A stretch of DNA of 64,000 nt from Poronia punctata. Its lineage: Eukaryota; Ascomycota; Sordariomycetes; Xylariales; Xylariaceae. Shown piece after piece: positions 59,203 through 64,000 of the stretch. Each line of letters opens with the position of its first letter. Position 1 is the first letter of the stretch. The notes beneath the pieces were generated by a model that saw only the letters and a list, made by a program, of their open reading frames with translations, made no database searches and had not been told where the DNA came from. The stretch covers positions 33,356 through 97,355 of the forward strand of contig MU401572.1 in the NCBI GenBank assembly GCA_022579005.1, in the 5' to 3' direction. The position numbers were made by a program, and so were the translations under genes.

Positions 59203-60261
59203 TCTACATTACCGTGTGGCACCCTCTGTATGAGACGATCACAGTGATGATCTCCAAATCGTGAGACGATCTCCAGGCGGACATGATCAGCTGCGCGTCC
59301 TACAGCAAAGACAGTACTAATTCTGAGACGGTCTGTCACTTTGGAGATCGTCTCCAGATGGAGACCGTCTCAGAAAAAATTATGAATTAAAAAAGAAATA
59401 TTCTTATAGCCATATCTTATACTGTATGTATACAGTATATATGACTTATTACTACTATTTATACTGTATTTCATTTTTAATATTTTTTTTTTTGCAAGGG
59501 TCAAGGTTTGAACTGGTAGTTTACACATATTACATCATTATTACATACTAGGCACTTAACTACTGTACTACGTAGGTTAATTAATTACACATACGCGCAA
59601 AGGGTTAATTGTAGTTATGACCTTGAGCGTTTAAAAGAGCAATTGTAATTGCAATTGCAATTGCAATTGTAGGTGTAGGTGTAGGTATGGCTTGATTTGG
59701 CTGCGCGGGCTGGCCCTTGGTATGGCTAGATCCGGCCGCGCAGGCAGGGATTCTCCTTGGCTAGGTCGGCTGCGTAGGTGTAGGTCTGATTAAATCGGCT
59801 GCAAAGGTGTAGGTCTGGCTAGATCGGCTGCAAAGGTGTTGGAATGGCTGCAAAGGTGTAGGTATGGCTGTAAAGGTGTAGGTATGGCTGTAAAGGTGTT
59901 AAAATGGCTGCGCCGACTAGGTATAGAATGTAGGTATGTTATGTAGGTAGGTAGGTAGGTATGTAGGTAGGTAAATAGGTCTGTGACTGGCGGAGACCAC
60001 TTTGGCTGGCGGAGACCACTTTGGCTGCCGAGACCGTTTTTGGCTGGCGGAGACCGTTTTATCTAGCCTGAGATCGTTTTCATTTTTGGAGATTATACCT
60101 ATTAAGAGACTATCTAATCAAAAAAGACAGTGTACTATAGAAAAACATCACTGTAATTGTCTTAGATTATAGAGACGGTCACAAAAATTTCAAGACGGTG
60201 CCAAAAGCTTGGATCATCACGGTGATCGTCTCCAATTAAGGGCACCACACGGTAATGTAGA
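59203..60261. mobile_element. Non-autonomous DNA transposon with 50-bp terminal inverted repeats
   Basis: The left end (59203-59252) and the reverse complement of the right end (60212-60261) match over 50 bp with about 8 mismatches and no gap. The outer 17 bp are identical (TCTACATTACCGTGTGG), and the inner part is GAGACGATCAC-x-GTGATGATC. Inside both ends are many GAGACGATC/GAGACCGTC words, likely transposase-binding subterminal repeats. The centre has TTGCAA, AGGTGTAGGT and GGCTGCAAAGGTGTAGGT tandem arrays. No transposase ORF exists, so it would need a helper in trans. I see no clear target-site duplication, and the superfamily is unknown. Confidence 0.8.
59641..60062. repeat. Nested tandem arrays inside the inverted-repeat element
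   Basis: Three arrays lie in sequence. (TTGCAA)n runs from about 59641 to 59671. A degenerate unit of about 21 bp, TGGCTGCAAAGGTGTAGGT, runs to about 59905, and a GTAG/GTAGGTAG stretch follows to 59972. A unit of about 19 bp, TTGGCTGGCGGAGACCACT, then repeats four times (59985-60062). Confidence 0.75.
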
Positions 60262-60539
60262 TAGGGATCGAGCTTGGTCGTTACACAAGTTATGGTAATT
60301 ACATAAGGATATTTAGAACCTATAGATTTCTTAGGAGGGCTTTTTTCAAAGGGAGAAAAAGTATTGTTATCTTAATCTGATCAGCTTACACATAGGTACC
60401 TAACCTAACCTAGTTTGCTTATTGTTTGACAAAATTCCGCAATACCTAGTAGAGAAGACGTATTATTCATATTTCACCCTTGGTTTACATTATCATCTCT
60501 AGTTAGGTCAAACTACTTATTCATCAACTTATTCATCAT

Positions 60540-60581
60540 CCGCGGATCATTATCATCATCATCGTCATCATCATCATCGTC
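60540..60581. repeat. (CAT)n/(CGT) imperfect trinucleotide array
   Basis: CAT units interrupted by CGT (TCATCATCATCGTCATC pattern). No reading frame uses it. Confidence 0.8.
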
Positions 60582-62717
60582 CGTACCTTTCCTTTCCTTT
60601 CCTTAATCAACATCCCCGGAACCAAGGAGAGACCCGCAGATTTTCGGTTAGGTTAGGTGGTTAGAGACCGGTGGAGAACCACCCTTAGTAAGTAATTAAT
60701 CCCTACCTTTTTTCTCCGCGGTGAGCGTGAACGTAGAGCGATCATCGGTCGCACACACACACACACAAGGTTTACGCGCCGGTACACGTACAAGAAACTT
60801 AAAAAGAATGGAAGCAAGCCCCCTTTGGCCCGGATTACTGGTAACTTACTTACCTGGGGGGGGGGCGGCAGGAAATAAAGTGGAGGTAAAATTACAATTG
60901 TAACAATTTCTTGGCTCTCGCTTGATCAAGAGTTATGATTCGGGGTCCCTGTCAAAGAAAAATAAAAATAAAGGGAAAGGGATTTAAAGCTAACCTAAAC
61001 TTGAATTCAAGATTTTAGTAGGTTAGGTACCTTATCCTTATGTTACTCGTGGGGGGTGGGTGTCTTGTTGATTTGATACGTACCCCCGGCCATCTATCGG
61101 CACCGTATCCGGACGAGATGGGCAAAAGAAGGAATACCTTATTAGTAATAAACCCTTTTCTAGTCTGTAGAAGTTCCTACCTACCTACTCGTGGAATATC
61201 TGCTACCTAGGTTAATTTGATACATCTGCCTATCCTCGGGAAAACTTGTTGTAGATAGATAGTCTGTAGACTTACACGTCTATTGGCTGGTGTGATAAAC
61301 GGAATTTCTCTAATCTGTTCCAACTAACCCCTTCTCATCTTAGAAAAAATCCTACAGGGCAGAAGAATTACGGGACGGAATGGCGGGAATCATCCACTAG
61401 ACTAGTCAAGGGTAAACGGACGATGATAACGATGCCGGAAGGAGTTTTGTTAGTCAGCCTGTACATACTTAGGTTAGATCGTTTCAATTGTTTTTTTACA
61501 CGATGTTTCTTGGTGTAGGGTATACCTACTTTTAGGACAGGGAGCGTTATATTTGTATAAGTGTACACGTATGTGTAAGTAAGTAGGCATGTATGTACGT
61601 GTATATGTATGTTCGTTTGAAAGGATCATGTTAGTCCGAGGACCTTCGGGACCGAGATTTAGTAGTAGTGTACTTTTTTCTTGCCTTAGGTAATGTAGCT
61701 AGTTCCTTCTCAGCTTATATACGTGTCCGAGTTAGATAATCCCGAATTCCTTTACAAGTGGGAATTTCAAAAAGGAAGCATACTGAATAAACTTATCTGT
61801 CGTGTCATGTCATGTCAGACAATCCCGTGACTAGAGACATATGCAAGTTATTAAAAAATGGTTTTAAGGGTAGGTAGGTAGTTGTAAGCAAGAAGGTCAA
61901 GGGGAAAAACCTGGTTATGGAGAGCTTCTTACCCTTGCTTCTTTTCCTTCGTTTCATCATTCAACATTCCCCCCGTCTGACCTCAGCCCTAACATACTAA
62001 TCCAAGGCCGGAAGGAAGTAGGTACGTGTAGGTAGTAGAAGCGACAACCTTATTAACCTAAATACTTAACTAGACTACTCTAGAACAGGTAAAACGTTCT
62101 GCCCTACAGACGTTCCGGCCGGCTTCTTCTTCTTTTTCCTCGTCCAAAAACTTGGATACCAAGCCCTACCATACTTATAAAGGTACATCCTTTAGGCGCG
62201 GATGGTCACTTTCCCATTCTCCGTCCGCAGCAGCTGTTCCGAGCGGGCAGCCACTGTTGGCTTTAGTTTAAGATGTTCGGATTTGCAAAATGTGGTTGGT
62301 TAGCAACGCTGGTATGCTGGGTATAACCTTAATAGTCTTACGAGTAACTGAGGAGATCGTGGACATCTGTTCAGGCGGGAGAGCTGAGCTGAGCTGATAG
62401 GTAGATAATGACACACCAAGATAGGTATAGTATAGCGCCGGCGGATTTCGAAACACAACTGTTATTTATTCCCATTGTGGTCACTCTTTTGCAGTTCCTT
62501 TTATCAGGTTGTGTAATTAATGCCAGATAGGTCAAAATGATAAGATTTACTTTTTGGCTTACTTAAGTAACCTTGTCCAGGTATTAGGTATGTACCTACG
62601 AGTACGTATTTGTAGATCATGGAATATCTTGATTCTTGATAGACTACATGTACATTATTTTCCGCCAGAGAGATTCCCTTGAGAAATACAACTCCTCCAT
62701 TTTCGCAGTAAACACGA

Positions 62718-62736
62718 CTCTCTCTCTCTCTCTCTC
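62718..62736. repeat. (CT)n microsatellite
   Basis: About nine CT units. Confidence 0.85.
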
Positions 62737-63880
62737 TTAAACGGTCTAGGGGAGAACTTAGCAAATCGGCCGAATGACAATAACCCCTCTTGTGTACGAG
62801 TAGATCGTGTAATGCGGCCGCATGCGGCGAGGTGCTTTTAGGTAGGTACTTGCTTACGATTGATTATACGACGCGCGCGGGTTTTATAACCCCGCGAAAA
62901 AACCAAAAAGAAAGAGGAGAGGGAAAGGAAAGGAAAAATTAAAAAGATTGAAATTTAAATCAAACAAGACAAGGCTGCACCTTGTTTTATTGATGTCTAT
63001 TTAATGCAACTCTTTTTTCCTCATAGATATATCCTAACCTTAGGTAGATAAACAGACTATACCCCTCTTCAGCCACTTGTTGCCTGGTTAAATTTTTCTT
63101 GAATTGTTTATGTCCTGTCTAAATAGGTACTTGTAAAGGTTTACCTAAGTACCTTTTGTTAATAATGAGAATCTGCAATTAGTGTATAGACAGTTTACCT
63201 ACTACCTAGTAGGTTGCTTCCTTTAAAGAAGCTTTTGCTTGCTTGCGCCTATCTGACATTACAGAACGGGAAGAAGAAAAACGTACCATACTTGCATTGG
63301 ATGATACATGTACCTGTACGTAGGTACACGTAGGTGAGGTTAGGGAAGGCAAGGCCTGATTTTCCACCCCTTCCTTCCGTCCCTCCCGCTCCGTAAACAC
63401 GTGCCTTGTACCATAACTCTATATCAAGGTATGTAAGTGCATGTATCTTATACTTTGGAAGAATATCCATTTTGAAACTTATGGAACTACCTAGTTGACC
63501 TAGCCCTACGTGCTTACGTACATCTCCCCCCTCTCCTCTCGGTCAGGTTCCGCTCTAAGCTAATACCTTCCCACACCAAAGTTGTGCAGGGATAGAAATG
63601 GGGATGGAAATGTAGAAAGAGTTTAACATCGCCCCAAGATAGGATTACACGTACATCCCAGTTAAAACAGACAGAGTATATCAATATCGGTCTACCGAAG
63701 ATATATAAGTAGAATAATATTCGTCTATAATACACGGAACCGCCATGTCAACTGTCGACTATCATACCCCCCCCCTTCTATAAATGTAATTTGATCACCA
63801 AAACATATTATATATACACGCGCGCGGGCAAGATCCCTTTACACTACTACTACCCACTTTACATTTTAAGGGAACAAAAA

Positions 63881-64000
63881 CGCGGGGGGGGGGGGGGGGG
63901 GGCCGGGTTTAAGGGTTAATTAATATGGTGCCCCGGGGTATTTTTTTTTTTTTTAAAATTGGGACCCATATTTTTTGTTTTTTAAATTTGGTGGGGGAAA
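63881..64000. other. Low-quality contig-end-like sequence
   Basis: A run of 19 G (63884-63902) is followed by homopolymer-laden sequence (CCCCGGGG, T14-15, A/T/G runs) unlike the rest of the window. It looks like unreliable bases at an assembly end and should not be interpreted biologically. It carries no telomeric TTAGGG array. Confidence 0.6.

Larger units (their letters stand above)
60262..63880. other. Gene desert, right part
   Basis: No gene is supported. Simple repeats include (CAT/CGT)n at about 60540-60581, (CA)8 at 60752, a G-run at 60858 and (CT)n at 62718-62736. Short TACGAGTA words occur at about 62595 and 62794. Minus-strand ORFs near 63206-63735 have no domain. Confidence 0.6.

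Noticed and set aside
59641..60062. CRISPR-like repeat arrays
   Set aside because: The units are directly tandem without unique spacers, and the genome is eukaryotic.

Overview
This window is nuclear DNA of a filamentous ascomycete (Pezizomycotina, most likely a Sordariomycete). Genes are split by short introns (about 50-90 bp) with GT...AG ends and CTAAC/CTGAC-like branch points, the proteins are fungal (COX5, ARG4, CDC24, YVH1, FWD-1-like, SIT-family siderophore transporter), and the left edge is an extremely AT-rich block of the kind left by repeat-induced point mutation (RIP). No tRNA, rRNA, CRISPR array or bacterial-type operon was found.

Layout. 1-6.4 kb is RIP-decayed transposon DNA. 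The minus strand of 1 to about 4.4 kb still reads as a Ty3/gypsy reverse transcriptase, and after about 4.75 kb the base bias switches strand (A-rich instead of T-rich). From 6.5 to 49.3 kb is ordinary euchromatin with 15 gene models. In order these are a two-exon 65-aa membrane protein, COX5, a siderophore acyltransferase (SidF/SidL family, minus), ARG4, the mitochondrial calcium uniporter MCU (minus), a small one-helix protein, the ESCRT-III protein VPS60, an F-box/WD40 protein like FWD-1/beta-TrCP (minus), the Rho-GEF CDC24, a small secreted protein, the mitoribosomal protein MRP10/mS37 (minus), a siderophore-iron transporter, Mediator subunit MED18, the phosphatase YVH1 (minus) and a C2H2 zinc-finger protein (minus). 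From 49.3 to 64 kb is a gene desert with simple repeats and one well-defined non-autonomous DNA transposon (59203-60261) with 50-bp terminal inverted repeats. The last 120 bases look like poor-quality contig-end sequence.

Two genes, MRP10 and the 65-aa protein, are split into exons too short to stand out as ORFs and were found by reading across introns. Functionally, several genes serve mitochondria (COX5, MCU, MRP10, perhaps the 65-aa protein) and two serve siderophore iron metabolism. The transporter has two exact ATCTGATAA iron-GATA-factor sites about 1 kb upstream, and ARG4 has an exact TGAGTCA (GCN4/CPC1) site about 100 bp upstream. I did not find an obviously new multi-gene system. The most unusual signals are the structured inverted-repeat element at 59-60 kb and a strongly over-represented intergenic octamer, TACGAGTA/TACTCGTA.
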